From NCBI RefSeq assembly GCF_937881195.1, contig NZ_CALGFC010000058.1, positions 1 through 25,299 on the forward strand: DNA of 25,299 nucleotides. Reading direction: 5' to 3'. Of the stretch, positions 13,681 to 23,571 are shown in pieces; within the stretch, counting starts at the first letter, position 1, and each line of letters starts with the position of its first letter. A model generated the notes under the pieces. The model worked only from the letters and a program-made list of their open reading frames with translations, made no database searches and was not told the DNA's origin. The position numbers and the translations under genes were made by a program. This DNA is from an uncultured Methanobrevibacter sp. (lineage in GTDB: Archaea; Methanobacteriota; Methanobacteria; Methanobacteriales; Methanobacteriaceae).

Positions 13681-15558
13681 TTAGTTAAATTTATCATAAA
13701 TAGATTTAGCTACTTTTTTGTTTAAACCTTTCACACTAGCTATTTCTTCAATACTAGCTTTTTTAATTTCTTCAATATTTCCAAAATGTTTTAATAAGTT
13801 TATTTTTCTTGTTTTTCCAACTCCAACTATATCATCTAATTCTGATGCTTCAATATTTTTTGATCTTAATTTTCGATGATAAGTTACAGCAAATCTATGA
13901 GCTTCATCTCTAACTCTTTGTAAAAGATGTAATCCTTCATTATTCCCTGGAATTATAATTGGAAAAGAACTTTTTGGAATAAATATTTCTTCAAATTCTT
14001 TAGCTAATCCAATTACTGGTATATGTTCTAAATTATATTCTTTCAATACTTCAGTAGCTATTTTTAGCTGACCTTTACCTCCATCAATTAGTATGAGGTC
14101 TGGATATTCATCATTATCCTTTTCATTATATATTTTTTCATTATTATCATTTTCATTATTAATTCTTTCATTATTAATTTTTTGATTATTATTGTTGTTT
14201 TTATTTTTATTATTGTCATTATTATTTTGAGTATTTTTTAAAGAATTAAATCTTCGAGATAATAATTCTCTCATCATTTCATAATCATTTGGGCCAGGTG
14301 TTTCAAGTTTAAATCTTTTATATTGTTTTTTATTAGGTTTAGAATCAAAAAATGAGACTTTTGATCCAACAGCTAATTTTCCAGAAATATTAGATACATC
14401 ATATCCTTCGATAATTCTAGGAAGCTTTGGAAGTTTCAGATATTTTTTAATTTCAATCATTGAATTTTTCATTTTTTTCTTTTGTTTTCTAATTATATCT
14501 GCATTTTTAGAGGCCATTCTCACTAGTCTTAGTTTTGTACCCTCATCTGGAACAGAAATCTCAACCTTATCTCCTCTTAAATCAGCTAACCATTCTTTAA
14601 TAAGTATTAATTCCTCTTTATTTGAAATTTTTTCCTCTAATATAATTTCTTTAGGAATATGGCGATTAATTCCATAGTACTGTTGTATGAATGCAGATAT
14701 AACATCACTTACTTTATTATTTTTAGTTCCACTCATTAAAAAATCGTCTTTTCCATTTATTTTTCCATTTCTAATTGAAAATACAACAACTATTGCAGAA
14801 TCATTATCAAAAGACATAGCTATTACATCTTGATCTAATTCATCTGCAAAATCAACGAATTGTTTTTCCATTACTTCTGCAATAGATCCTATCTGATCTC
14901 TTATAACTGCAGCTTTTTCAAAATTATATTCTTTGGATGATTCATCCATTTCTTTTTGAAGGTTTTCAATAATTTCTGTATATTTACCTTGGAAAAAAAG
15001 ATCTATTTTATTAATTAATTTTTTATATTCTTTTTTACTTATGTTACCATCACAAGGACCATAACATAAATCGATTTGACAATTTAAGCAAGGACCATCC
15101 ATTTTACGGCAGGTTCTGATTTTGAAAAGTGATTTTAAAAATTTTATTGTTTGGCGTACAGAGCCTACATCTGTAAATGGACCATAATAAGTCCCTGTTT
15201 TCCCAATGTTTCTTGTAATAATTAAGCGAGGAAAATCTTCTTTTGTTATTTTAACATAAGGGTATCTTTTATCATCTTTAAGTCTAATATTATATTTTGG
15301 CCTATGTTTTTTAATTAAATTTGCCTCTAAGATAAGGGCCTCTTTTTCACTATCAGTTATTATATACTCTAAACTATTAAAATGACTCATTAATATTTTA
15401 GTTTTAGGTGTATCATATTTATCTTTAAAATATGATTTCACTCTATTTCTAAGTGATTTGGATTTACCGATGTAAATAATTTTATCATCAGAATCCTTCA
15501 TTATGTATATTCCTGGCTTTTTTGGAAGTTCTTCTGGTGATTTAACTTTAGTTGACAT
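13681..15558 (-). CDS. uvrC: Excinuclease ABC subunit C
   Basis: UvrC makes the 3' and 5' incisions around a lesion after UvrB is loaded. Domains in the 625-residue protein: GIY-YIG nuclease (residues 14-95; PGIYIM, IIYIGKSKSLRNR), a cysteine cluster C150, C157, C160, C165, C169, the 4Fe-4S site known in UvrC, a UVR helix pair that contacts UvrB (about 195-228; NFEKAAVIRDQI), an RNase H-like endonuclease domain (about 380-550, with LILIDGGKGQL) and tandem helix-hairpin-helix motifs at the C-terminus (about 570-625). An insert of about 45 residues, nearly half Asn, interrupts the protein at about residues 440-482, directly before the LILIDGG strand. Start ATG 15558 has no clear ribosome binding site. 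It is divergent from uvrB and converges with the DUF169 gene. Confidence 0.96.
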   Translation of the reverse strand: MSTKVKSPEELPKKPGIYIMKDSDDKIIYIGKSKSLRNRVKSYFKDKYDTPKTKILMSHFNSLEYIITDSEKEALILEANLIKKHRPKYNIRLKDDKRYPYVKITKEDFPRLIITRNIGKTGTYYGPFTDVGSVRQTIKFLKSLFKIRTCRKMDGPCLNCQIDLCYGPCDGNISKKEYKKLINKIDLFFQGKYTEIIENLQKEMDESSKEYNFEKAAVIRDQIGSIAEVMEKQFVDFADELDQDVIAMSFDNDSAIVVVFSIRNGKINGKDDFLMSGTKNNKVSDVISAFIQQYYGINRHIPKEIILEEKISNKEELILIKEWLADLRGDKVEISVPDEGTKLRLVRMASKNADIIRKQKKKMKNSMIEIKKYLKLPKLPRIIEGYDVSNISGKLAVGSKVSFFDSKPNKKQYKRFKLETPGPNDYEMMRELLSRRFNSLKNTQNNNDNNKNKNNNNNQKINNERINNENDNNEKIYNEKDNDEYPDLILIDGGKGQLKIATEVLKEYNLEHIPVIGLAKEFEEIFIPKSSFPIIIPGNNEGLHLLQRVRDEAHRFAVTYHRKLRSKNIEASELDDIVGVGKTRKINLLKHFGNIEEIKKASIEEIASVKGLNKKVAKSIYDKFN

Positions 15559-15629
15559 AATTTATCTTTTTATAATGAATTTATTTTTTAAGTAAATTTA
15601 TCTTTTAAATAAATTTATCTTTTATAATA
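15559..15629 (-). repeat. 17-19-bp tandem repeat directly upstream of uvrC
   Basis: Four units beginning AATTTAT start at 15559, 15578, 15595 and 15612 (19, 17, 17 and 18 bp). On the minus strand each gives a TAAAAGATAAATT-like block ending right at the uvrC start codon, so the repeats form its 5' leader or promoter. Confidence 0.65.
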
Positions 15630-16138
15630 AATTTCAATAATATAAATTTTTTGTATAATATATTCATTATATTAAATTTATTTTTGTTTCAATTTTTATT
15701 TTACTTATTTAATTAATTTTATAATTTTGAATATAAATATTATTATTGTAATATGTTGATATTATATTAAGTTATAAATTTATTAATAGATTATAATTTT
15801 AAATAAAATTATAAATAGTAGTATATTGCAATATATTATGATAAATATAAATATTTGTATAATAATATAAAATTTATAAAATTAATTAAATTTATTGGAT
15901 TTTTAAATTTATTAAATTTCTAAATTTATAGAATTTTAAATAATAATCTATAGCTATTTTTTATTTTATAGTTCAAATCTTTACCCTAATTATAATATAA
16001 TTTTTATAGAATTTTATTTATGTAAGTTGGTATATAATATATTTTAATTTAATGAATTTAATTTTTGTAACAAATTTAATTATTAAAAAATAAGAATAAA
16101 AAATATAAAATAATTAATTTTTTTAAAAAAGAGATATT
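15630..16138. promoter_or_regulatory. Divergent uvrC/uvrB intergenic region
   Basis: No coding frame is present. GGTATATAATATATT at about 16028-16042 is a likely TATA box for uvrB and would give a leader of roughly 80 nt. GAGATATT directly precedes the uvrB ATG and may be a weak ribosome binding site. No obvious damage-response operator (such as a LexA/DinR box) is seen. Confidence 0.35.
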
Positions 16139-18100
16139 ATGAAAAAATTTAAAATATCATCAGAATATAAACCATTAGGAGACCAACCAAAAGCAATTAG
16201 GTCTATTTCAGATGGGTTTAAAAAAGGGCTTCATGAACAAACATTACTTGGAGTAACAGGATCTGGTAAAACATTTACAATGGCAAATGTTATTCAAGAG
16301 GTACAAAAACCAACACTTATTATTTCACATAATAAAACATTAGCTGCACAGCTATATGAAGAATTTAAAGAGTTCTTTCCAGATAATGCAGTTGAATATT
16401 TTGTAAGTTATTATGATTATTACCAACCAGAAGCATATGTTCCAAGAACAGACACATTTATTGATAAAGAAGCTTCAATAAATGATGAAATTGATAGAAT
16501 GCGACATTCTGCAACACAATCACTACTATCTCGTGATGATGTTATAGTAGTTTCTAGTGTTTCTTGTATCTATGGTATAGGATCACCAGAAGATTATGGT
16601 GAGTTTGCACTATCAATCTCAAGAGGGGATATTTTTGATAGAGGGGAAATTCTCAGTCGATTAATTCATATGCAATATGAAAGAAATGATATAGAATTTG
16701 ATACTGGACAATTTAGAGTTAGAGGAGATGTTATTGAAGTTAATCCAGTTCATGGTACTCCTCCTATCCGAATTGAACTTTTTGGAGATGAAATTGATTC
16801 AATAGCTATTGTGGATAAAGTTACAGGAAAAAGAATTGAAAATCTTGAAAGATATACTCTTTTCCCAGCAAAACATTTTGTTGTGGCTGATGAAAGAATG
16901 GATAAAGCTCTTAAAGATATCAGACAGGAGCTTGATACTAGATTAAATGAACTTAAGATTCAAAATAAGCTAGTTGAAGCTCAAAGACTTGAACAAAGAA
17001 CAAGATTTGATCTTGAAATGTTAAGTGAAATGGGATATTGCCCTGGTGTTGAAAATTATTCTTTACACCTTTCTGGAAGAAAATGGGGTGAAATGCCATA
17101 TACATTGTTAAAATACTTCCCAAAAGATTTTTTAACAATCATTGATGAATCTCATGTTACAGTCCCACAAATTAGGGGAATGTATAATGGAGATAGGGCT
17201 AGAAAAGAAACTCTTGTTAGCCATGGTTTTAGGCTTCCTTCTGCTATGGAAAACCGTCCATTTAGATTTGATGAATTTGAAAAATCAGTTAACCAAGTGC
17301 TTTATGTTTCAGCTACTCCAAGTAATTATGAGATGAGTAGAAGTTTAAACATTGTTGAACAAATTATTCGCCCAACTGGTCTTGTTGATCCAGAAATTAT
17401 AATTCGGCCTGCTAAAAATCAAGTTGAAGACTTACTTGGTGAAGTTAGGAAAAGAATTGATAAAGATCAAAGAATTTTAATTACAACACTTACTAAAAGA
17501 ATGGCAGAAGATTTAACTGATTACTATGCTAAAATAGGCATTAAAGTTAGATATTTACATTCTGAAATTGATACTTTAGAAAGAATTGAAATTATTGATG
17601 ATTTAAGAAGAGGAGAATTTGATTGTCTTGTTGGGGTAAATTTACTTAGGGAAGGTTTAGATTTACCAGAAGTTTCTCTTGTAGGAATCCTTGATGCAGA
17701 TAAAGAAGGATTTCTCCGATCTGAAACATCTCTTATTCAAACTATTGGTAGGGCTGCGAGAAATGTGGATGGGCAAGTATTCATGTATGCAGATGAAATA
17801 ACAGACTCAATAAAGAATTCGGTTGATATTACAAATAAAAGAAGAAAATTACAATTAGCTTATAATAAAAAATATGATATTCAGCCTAAATCCACTTATA
17901 GGTCACTTAAAGATAAGAAAGAAGAAATTAAAAAATATGATAAAACAGTCACTGACCTTCAAAAAATGCCAAAAGATGAACTTAGAATGCTCATAACTGA
18001 TTTAGAAGGAGATATGAAAACAGCTGCTTCTGATTTAGATTTCGAAAGAGCTGCTAAACTAAGAGATCAGCTAATTGTTTTGAAAGGTATTAAAAAGTAG
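16139..18100 (+). CDS. uvrB: Excinuclease ABC subunit B
   Basis: UvrB is the damage-verifying helicase-like subunit of nucleotide excision repair; it is loaded by UvrA and then recruits UvrC. The 653-residue protein is of standard length. Visible features: Walker A GVTGSGKTFT (about residue 38), the DNA-gripping beta-hairpin YYDYYQPEAYVP (about 90-101), Walker B region DESHVTVPQI (about 335), RPTGLVDP (about 410), LREGLDLPEV, helicase motif VI QTIGRAARN (about 533), and the C-terminal UVR helix pair that binds UvrC (about 617-653; DLDFERAAKLRDQL). No insert or missing motif is seen. It is divergent from uvrC, with uvrA following on the same strand after about 1 kb, so each uvr gene probably has its own promoter. 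Archaeal uvrABC is considered to be of bacterial origin. Confidence 0.97.
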   Translation: MKKFKISSEYKPLGDQPKAIRSISDGFKKGLHEQTLLGVTGSGKTFTMANVIQEVQKPTLIISHNKTLAAQLYEEFKEFFPDNAVEYFVSYYDYYQPEAYVPRTDTFIDKEASINDEIDRMRHSATQSLLSRDDVIVVSSVSCIYGIGSPEDYGEFALSISRGDIFDRGEILSRLIHMQYERNDIEFDTGQFRVRGDVIEVNPVHGTPPIRIELFGDEIDSIAIVDKVTGKRIENLERYTLFPAKHFVVADERMDKALKDIRQELDTRLNELKIQNKLVEAQRLEQRTRFDLEMLSEMGYCPGVENYSLHLSGRKWGEMPYTLLKYFPKDFLTIIDESHVTVPQIRGMYNGDRARKETLVSHGFRLPSAMENRPFRFDEFEKSVNQVLYVSATPSNYEMSRSLNIVEQIIRPTGLVDPEIIIRPAKNQVEDLLGEVRKRIDKDQRILITTLTKRMAEDLTDYYAKIGIKVRYLHSEIDTLERIEIIDDLRRGEFDCLVGVNLLREGLDLPEVSLVGILDADKEGFLRSETSLIQTIGRAARNVDGQVFMYADEITDSIKNSVDITNKRRKLQLAYNKKYDIQPKSTYRSLKDKKEEIKKYDKTVTDLQKMPKDELRMLITDLEGDMKTAASDLDFERAAKLRDQLIVLKGIKK

Positions 18101-18300
18101 AAGTTTAATATTTGATAATAATATAACAATCAGATAACATTTTTATTATTTTATCTTATTTTATCTTATTTTGTTATACTTTTAATTTATTATATTTTTT
18201 ATTTTGCTATATTTTTATTTTATTTTATTCTTAGATTATACTCTAATTTATTATATTTTTATTTTATTTTATTCTTAATTTATTATACTACGACTTTTTA
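18101..18300 (+). repeat. T-rich repeats behind uvrB, likely terminator
   Basis: A 26-bp block made of TATATTTTTATTTTATTTTA plus TTCTTA occurs exactly at 18208-18233 and 18252-18277 (period 44 bp), preceded by TTTTATCTTATTTTATCTTA. The tract is almost all T and A on the plus strand and should stop transcription of uvrB. Confidence 0.6.
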
Positions 18301-19059
18301 AAGATTGAAATTATATTTTATTAAATTATAATTGATTAAATAATCAATTAACATATTATATTAGATCTTATATTCATATTTATATTTAATTTTTATAGTT
18401 AATTTTATATTTATATTCAAAATATGAAACTCATATGAAAATATTACTTTTCATTAACTACCTAAAAATTATTGGTATATAATATATATAATTAAATCAG
18501 ATTAAAAGCAAATTTTGCATATTTAAGGTTATATGAATTGTTATAATATGTGAATTAAATTTAAAATATTTGAATATATTAATAAAAATTTATAGTCTAT
18601 ATTGAGAGGTATTTACAATATTATGAATTGTTAATCGAAAAGTTTATATTGTTTGTAAGATATAATATTAATTCTATTTGTATGTTTCAATAAATACATT
18701 TTATATTTAATTGAACAAAAGTAGTTTATTTTTTTATAAAATTATCTTATAATAGCTTATATTTAATAGAATTTTCTAGTTTTAATAATAAGTAATTTTA
18801 ATAAGAATTATTATTCTTTTATAAATTTAATATTATGTAATAAATTATTTACCATGTTTCTAGATTTTATGATTAGGTATGCTTATAAATATTATAATTA
18901 GGTTTAATATTATTTTAAATTTTTAATATAACTAATATATAATTTTATAATTACTATATTAGGATTTATATCTCCATAAACAATCTATTAAGATTTATAA
19001 ATAATTATTATCAATTAATAAGTTCATAAGCCTATTTTTAACCTAATAAATATCTACAC
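18301..19059. other. Gene-free region between uvrB and uvrA
   Basis: No coding frame or RNA gene is supported. Weak inverted relations exist between ATTAGGTT near 18899 and AACCTAAT near 19040; at this composition they may be coincidence. Confidence 0.35.
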
Positions 19060-19157
19060 TTTTCATGAAAATTATATCACAAATAATCAATATAAATTAA
19101 ATAGCTATAAAAATTTAATAAATAATCAAGTACAATTATCAATAAGGAGAATTATTA
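19060..19157 (+). promoter_or_regulatory. uvrA promoter region with 12-bp palindrome and ribosome binding site
   Basis: TTTTCATGAAAA at 19060-19071 is a perfect palindrome about 90 bp before the start codon and could be an operator. CTATAAAAATTTA at about 19104-19116 is a TATA candidate. AAGGAGAATT at about 19144-19153 is a good ribosome binding site for ATG 19158. Confidence 0.4.
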
Positions 19158-22070
19158 ATGAATAAAAAATCACATAAAAAAGAGATTATTCTAAAAGGTG
19201 CAAGGGAACATAACCTTCAAAATTTAGATATATCTATTCCTCGTGATGAATTTGTAGTTATCACTGGTTTAAGTGGTTCTGGAAAATCATCTCTTGCATT
19301 TGATACTATATATGCTGAAGGACAGCGTAGATATGTTGAATCATTGTCTGCTTATGCAAGACAATTTTTGGGACAAATGAAAAAGCCTGAAATTGATTAT
19401 ATTGAAGGATTGTCTCCTGCAATATCTATCGATCAAAAAACCACAAAAATGAATCCTCGTTCAACTGTAGGAACAATAACCGAAATATATGATTATTTAC
19501 GTCTTTTATATGCCCGAATTGGAATTCCTCATTGTTATAAATGTGGTAAAGAAATTTCTCCACAGACCGTAGGACAAATAGTGGATAATATTATTGAAGA
19601 AGGACATGATAGCTCAAAAGTAAAAATTCAAGTTTTAGGCCCAATAATTAAAGCTAGGAAAGGAGAACATAAAAAAGTTTTTGAAAATCTTACAAATAAA
19701 GGTTTTGTTAGAGTTAGGGTTGATGGAGAAGTTAGAAATCTCGAGGAAGATATTAAATTAAACAAAAATAACAAACACACAGTTGAAGTTGTGGTTGATC
19801 GACTTATAATTAGGGAAGATATTGAATTTCAGAGAAGATTAGCCGATTCTATTGAAACTGCTCTTGAATTTGGTGAGGGTATTGTTAATATTCTTTTTGA
19901 TAAAGAAATTGAAAATAAGGAATATGAAAAAGTATACTCTGAACATTTTGCTTGTGTTGAATGTGGAATAAATTTTGAAGAATTAACTCCTCGTATGTTT
20001 TCTTTTAATAGTCCTCAAGGAGCATGCCCAGAATGTAATGGTATTGGGAGCAAAATGGAGATGGATCCAGCTTTAATTGTTCCAAAACAGGAACTTTCTC
20101 TAAATGAAGGTGCTATCCTCCCATGGAGCAGATCAAAAGGTAGTAAGGATAATTATTATCACCAAATGTTATCAGCTGTAGCTAATTATTTAGGATTTTC
20201 AATGGATACACCATTTAAAGATTTAAAAATAGAAGAACAAAATGCAATTCTATATGGAACAAAAGAAAAAATTCCATTTAATTTTAAACGTAAAAACAAA
20301 TCTTATCGTGTTAATAGGAAATTTGAGGGTGTAATAAATAGAATGGAAAGACATTACTTAGAAACAAAATCAAACTATTCTCGTTCATATATTTCAAAAT
20401 TTATGAGTGATCATAATTGTCATGTTTGTGATGGTAAAAGACTTCGTCCAGAAGCATTATCTGTAACAGTTGCAGATAAATCAATTTACGATGTTGTTTC
20501 AATGCCTATTAGGGATTGTTATAATTTTTTCAGTGAAATTGAACTTTCAGAAAGAGAATTATTCATAGCTAAGGAAGTATTAAAAGAAATCAAAGAACGA
20601 TTGAAGTTTTTAGTTGATGTTGGATTGGATTATATAACTATGGAACGATCTTCAGGGACTTTATCTGGTGGAGAAGCTCAAAGAATTAGATTAGCAACAC
20701 AAATAGGCTCTGGCCTAGTAGGTGTTTTATATATTCTTGATGAACCAAGTATTGGACTTCATCAGAGAGATAATGTTAAATTAATAGAAACATTAAAGAG
20801 ACTTAAAAATATTGGTAATACTCTTGTTGTAGTTGAACATGATGAAGAAACAATTCTTTCTGCAGATCATGTGGTTGATATTGGTCCTGGTGCTGGAGAG
20901 CACGGAGGAAAAGTAATTGCTCAAGGAACTCCTGGTGAAATTATGGAATCTCCTGATTCAATTACAGGAAGATATTTATCAAGAAAAGAAGTAATTCCAA
21001 TAAATAATACTCGTAGAGTAGGTAATGGTAATTACATTTCAATAAAAGGTGCTAAAGAAAATAATTTAAAAAATATTGATATTGATATCCCTTTAGGAGT
21101 ATTTACTTGTGTTACAGGAGTATCAGGTTCTGGAAAAAGTTCTCTAATTAATCAAGTTCTTTATAAAGGATTAAACAGCATAATAAATAAAAAACCAACT
21201 TTTGCTGGTAAATATGATAGTATTGAAGGTGCTGAAAATATTGATAAAATAATTATCATTGATCAAACTCCTATTGGAAGAACTCCTCGTTCTAATCCGG
21301 CTACATATACTGGTCTTTTTACACATATAAGAGAATTATTTGCAGAAACTCCTGAAGCCAAAGCTAGAGGTTATAAACCTGGAAGATTTAGTTTCAATGT
21401 TAAAGGTGGACGATGTGAAGCTTGTTCTGGTGATGGAATTATCCAGATTGAAATGCACTTTTTAGCTGATGTTTATGTTCCTTGCGAAGTCTGTAAAGGA
21501 AAGAGATATAATGACGAGACTTTAGACATAAGATATAAAGGTAAAAATATCTATGAAGTTCTTGAGATGACAGTTGAAGAGGCTCTTGAGTTTTTTGAGA
21601 GCATTCCAAAAATAAGAAAGAAACTTCAAACCTTATATGATGTGGGCTTAGGATATATAAAAATAGGTCAAGCAGCTACAACATTATCTGGTGGTGAAGC
21701 CCAAAGAATTAAGCTTTCAAAAGAACTATCAAAGCAAAGTACTGGAAAAACATTGTATATTCTCGATGAACCAACTACTGGACTTCATTTTGCTGACATA
21801 AAAAGATTACTTGAAGTTCTTGGAAGATTAACCGATTCTGGAAATTCGATTGTTGTTATTGAGCACAATTTGGATGTTATTAAAACTGCAGATCATATTA
21901 TTGATCTTGGTCCTGAAGGTGGAGATGGTGGTGGAGAAATTGTAGCTACTGGAACTCCTGAAGAAATAGCTAAATCAGGAACATATACTGGAAATTTCTT
22001 AAAAGAAATTTTAAAAGATAATATGACTCCTTTAGCTAAAGAATTAGTTAAAGAAAATTGTGGAAAATAG
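19158..22070 (+). CDS. uvrA: Excinuclease ABC subunit A
   Basis: UvrA is the dimeric ABC-type ATPase that finds lesions and loads UvrB. The 970-residue protein shows both ATPase halves. Half one: Walker A GLSGSGKSS (about residue 36), zinc-module cysteines CYKCG (about 125), CVECG (264), CPECNG (290), CHVCDGKRL (about 420), signature LSGGEAQRIRLA (501) and Walker B LYILDEPSIGLHQRD (525). Half two: Walker A GVSGSGKSS (652), zinc finger CEAC (752) with CEVC (775), signature LSGGEAQRIKLS (842) and Walker B LYILDEPTTGLHFAD (867). Length is slightly above the usual 940 owing to a short tail. The ribosome binding site GGAG lies about 8 nt before ATG 19158. The stop codon is part of a terminator-like hairpin. 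Confidence 0.98.
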   Translation: MNKKSHKKEIILKGAREHNLQNLDISIPRDEFVVITGLSGSGKSSLAFDTIYAEGQRRYVESLSAYARQFLGQMKKPEIDYIEGLSPAISIDQKTTKMNPRSTVGTITEIYDYLRLLYARIGIPHCYKCGKEISPQTVGQIVDNIIEEGHDSSKVKIQVLGPIIKARKGEHKKVFENLTNKGFVRVRVDGEVRNLEEDIKLNKNNKHTVEVVVDRLIIREDIEFQRRLADSIETALEFGEGIVNILFDKEIENKEYEKVYSEHFACVECGINFEELTPRMFSFNSPQGACPECNGIGSKMEMDPALIVPKQELSLNEGAILPWSRSKGSKDNYYHQMLSAVANYLGFSMDTPFKDLKIEEQNAILYGTKEKIPFNFKRKNKSYRVNRKFEGVINRMERHYLETKSNYSRSYISKFMSDHNCHVCDGKRLRPEALSVTVADKSIYDVVSMPIRDCYNFFSEIELSERELFIAKEVLKEIKERLKFLVDVGLDYITMERSSGTLSGGEAQRIRLATQIGSGLVGVLYILDEPSIGLHQRDNVKLIETLKRLKNIGNTLVVVEHDEETILSADHVVDIGPGAGEHGGKVIAQGTPGEIMESPDSITGRYLSRKEVIPINNTRRVGNGNYISIKGAKENNLKNIDIDIPLGVFTCVTGVSGSGKSSLINQVLYKGLNSIINKKPTFAGKYDSIEGAENIDKIIIIDQTPIGRTPRSNPATYTGLFTHIRELFAETPEAKARGYKPGRFSFNVKGGRCEACSGDGIIQIEMHFLADVYVPCEVCKGKRYNDETLDIRYKGKNIYEVLEMTVEEALEFFESIPKIRKKLQTLYDVGLGYIKIGQAATTLSGGEAQRIKLSKELSKQSTGKTLYILDEPTTGLHFADIKRLLEVLGRLTDSGNSIVVIEHNLDVIKTADHIIDLGPEGGDGGGEIVATGTPEEIAKSGTYTGNFLKEILKDNMTPLAKELVKENCGK

Positions 22071-22098
22071 ATATGCTATTTTTCCCTTATTTTTTTAT
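22062..22098 (+). terminator. Hairpin plus T-run overlapping the uvrA stop codon
   Basis: AAAATAG (22064-22070, including the TAG stop) pairs with CTATTTT (22076-22082) around ATATG, and GG/CC can extend it past a bulge. CTTATTTTTTTA follows. This is a good intrinsic-type terminator for uvrA. Confidence 0.55.
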
Positions 22099-22099
22099 T

Positions 22100-22152
22100 A
22101 AATAGCTCATTCTTAGAGAAATAGCTTATTCTTAGAAATAATCCATTCTTAG
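22100..22152 (+). repeat. 17-19-bp tandem repeat after uvrA
   Basis: AAATAGCTCATTCTTAGAG (22100-22118), AAATAGCTTATTCTTAG (22119-22135) and AAATAATCCATTCTTAG (22136-22152) are three imperfect units immediately behind the uvrA terminator. Confidence 0.8.
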
Positions 22153-22491
22153 ATTATTTTAATCATTTATTTTTAATTTTTTATTCATTTTTTTAAATAT
22201 ATCATATATCTTCTTATTTTTAATTCATTTTTATTAATTATTTTTATTAAAAATTTTTTTATAATTAGTTCTTAAATTATTAATTAAATTAATAAAAACA
22301 ATTACAAACAATTATAAATATTAAAAACATATATAAATTTCTATTAGTATTATCAAAAGATTTTTATTAGGATTTTATAATATTTTTATTTATCTTATTA
22401 GAATTAAAATAGTATATACATATTTATTATTCACTAAAATTTATTAATCTAATAGTAAATTTTATAAATGATTTATTTTAAGGATGTTATT
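22153..22491. other. AT-rich spacer before the DUF368 gene
   Basis: No gene is seen. AAGGATGTT at 22480-22488 is the best ribosome binding site for the downstream gene and favours ATG 22492 over the in-frame ATG at 22468, which has no such site. Confidence 0.45.
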
Positions 22492-23364
22492 ATGGTATCA
22501 AGCAAAATTTTAGAACCTTTCCTTATATTCCTCAGAGGATTGTTTATGGGTTCAGCAGACATTATTCCTGGTGTTTCTGGTGGAACCATTGCATTAATCA
22601 CAGGAATTTATGAAAGACTTGTACATGGAATTGGAAAATTAAAGTTCTCTTTTTTAAAACCCCTTATAAAATTAAACTTTTCAGAATTTAAAAAGCTTTT
22701 TATAGAAGAGGTTGACTATAAATTGTTTATACCTCTTTTACTAGGCATAGCTATTGCTATGTTAACTTTATCTAAAATAATTGGATTTTTATTGGATAAT
22801 TATCCTGCATTTACATTTGCATTTTTTTTAGGCTTAATTTTAGCTTCTGCATATGTTTTATATACCCAAGTTGTACATTTTTCACCTAAAATAATCATAA
22901 TCTCTATTATAGGATTCATCTTGTCATTTATATTTGTTGGACTTAATCCAATAGCAGCTAACCATTCATTACCAATTTTATTCTTTTCAGGTATGATTGC
23001 TATATGTGCTATGATACTTCCAGGAATTTCTGGAGCTTTCATATTATTGCTATTAGGCCAATATCATTATATGTTAAATGCATTAAATACATTTAACTTT
23101 ACTGAAATTATTACATTTTGTATAGGTGCTTTAATAGGTATTTTAGGATTTTCAAAATTGCTTGATTATTTATTACAGCATCATGAGGAAATAACATTGG
23201 CACTTTTAATTGGTGTCATGATTGGAACTTTAAGAATCCCTTTCACTCAAGTAACCAGTAATGTTGGAAGTTCTCCATTTGATTTATTATTATGTGTCAT
23301 TTTAATGATAATTGGATTTGTTTTAATTGTTTTACTTGAAATGAAGTTCAAATACATTGAATAA
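22492..23364 (+). CDS. popT: DUF368 membrane protein, PopT-type polyprenyl-phosphate transporter
   Basis: DUF368 proteins (PopT in bacteria) return polyprenyl-phosphate lipid carriers across the membrane after the sugar or wall unit has been handed off. This 290-residue protein has the family's hallmark near the N-terminus, RGLFMGSADIIPGVSGGTIALITGIYERL, and its internal counterpart MILPGISGAFILLLLGQYHYM in the second half, reflecting a two-repeat fold. About eight hydrophobic segments span the protein, with no cleavable signal. Start ATG 22492 is chosen for the ribosome binding site AAGGATG; the frame can start at 22468. In Methanobacteriales, pseudomurein precursors and glycans are built on such carriers, so recycling them is the expected role; this is inference from the bacterial work. 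It is a single gene with no operon partners. Confidence 0.85.
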   Translation: MVSSKILEPFLIFLRGLFMGSADIIPGVSGGTIALITGIYERLVHGIGKLKFSFLKPLIKLNFSEFKKLFIEEVDYKLFIPLLLGIAIAMLTLSKIIGFLLDNYPAFTFAFFLGLILASAYVLYTQVVHFSPKIIIISIIGFILSFIFVGLNPIAANHSLPILFFSGMIAICAMILPGISGAFILLLLGQYHYMLNALNTFNFTEIITFCIGALIGILGFSKLLDYLLQHHEEITLALLIGVMIGTLRIPFTQVTSNVGSSPFDLLLCVILMIIGFVLIVLLEMKFKYIE

Positions 23365-23385
23365 TACTTAAAAAACGTGCTTTGG

Positions 23386-23404
23386 ATAATAATAATAATA
23401 ATAA
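23386..23404 (+). repeat. ATA trinucleotide microsatellite after the DUF368 gene
   Basis: ATAATAATAATAATAATAA begins 22 nt after the stop codon and is about six uninterrupted units long. It is prone to length change but lies outside the coding frame. Confidence 0.7.
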
Positions 23405-23571
23405 AATATTTATTAAAAAAATATCTATTAAAAAAAATATATTTAGTATTATAATTATATTATCTTAATAATTATATGTAATATATTAATAAATAATAAT
23501 TATTATTTTTTTATTATTACTTTTTTTAAAAAAAATAAATTTTTAATTTTTTTATTATGAAATTAGTTTTA

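Noticed and set aside
15965..15990. GTTCAAATC resembling a tRNA T-loop
   Set aside because: No acceptor, D or anticodon stems can be formed around it and the surroundings are too AT-rich for an archaeal tRNA.
16953..17336. Open frames inside uvrB on both strands
   Set aside because: They lie wholly within a fully conserved gene and encode nothing recognisable; they are shadows of uvrB.
22800..23042. 80-codon minus-strand frame inside the DUF368 gene
   Set aside because: It is antisense to a conserved membrane protein gene and has no ribosome binding site.
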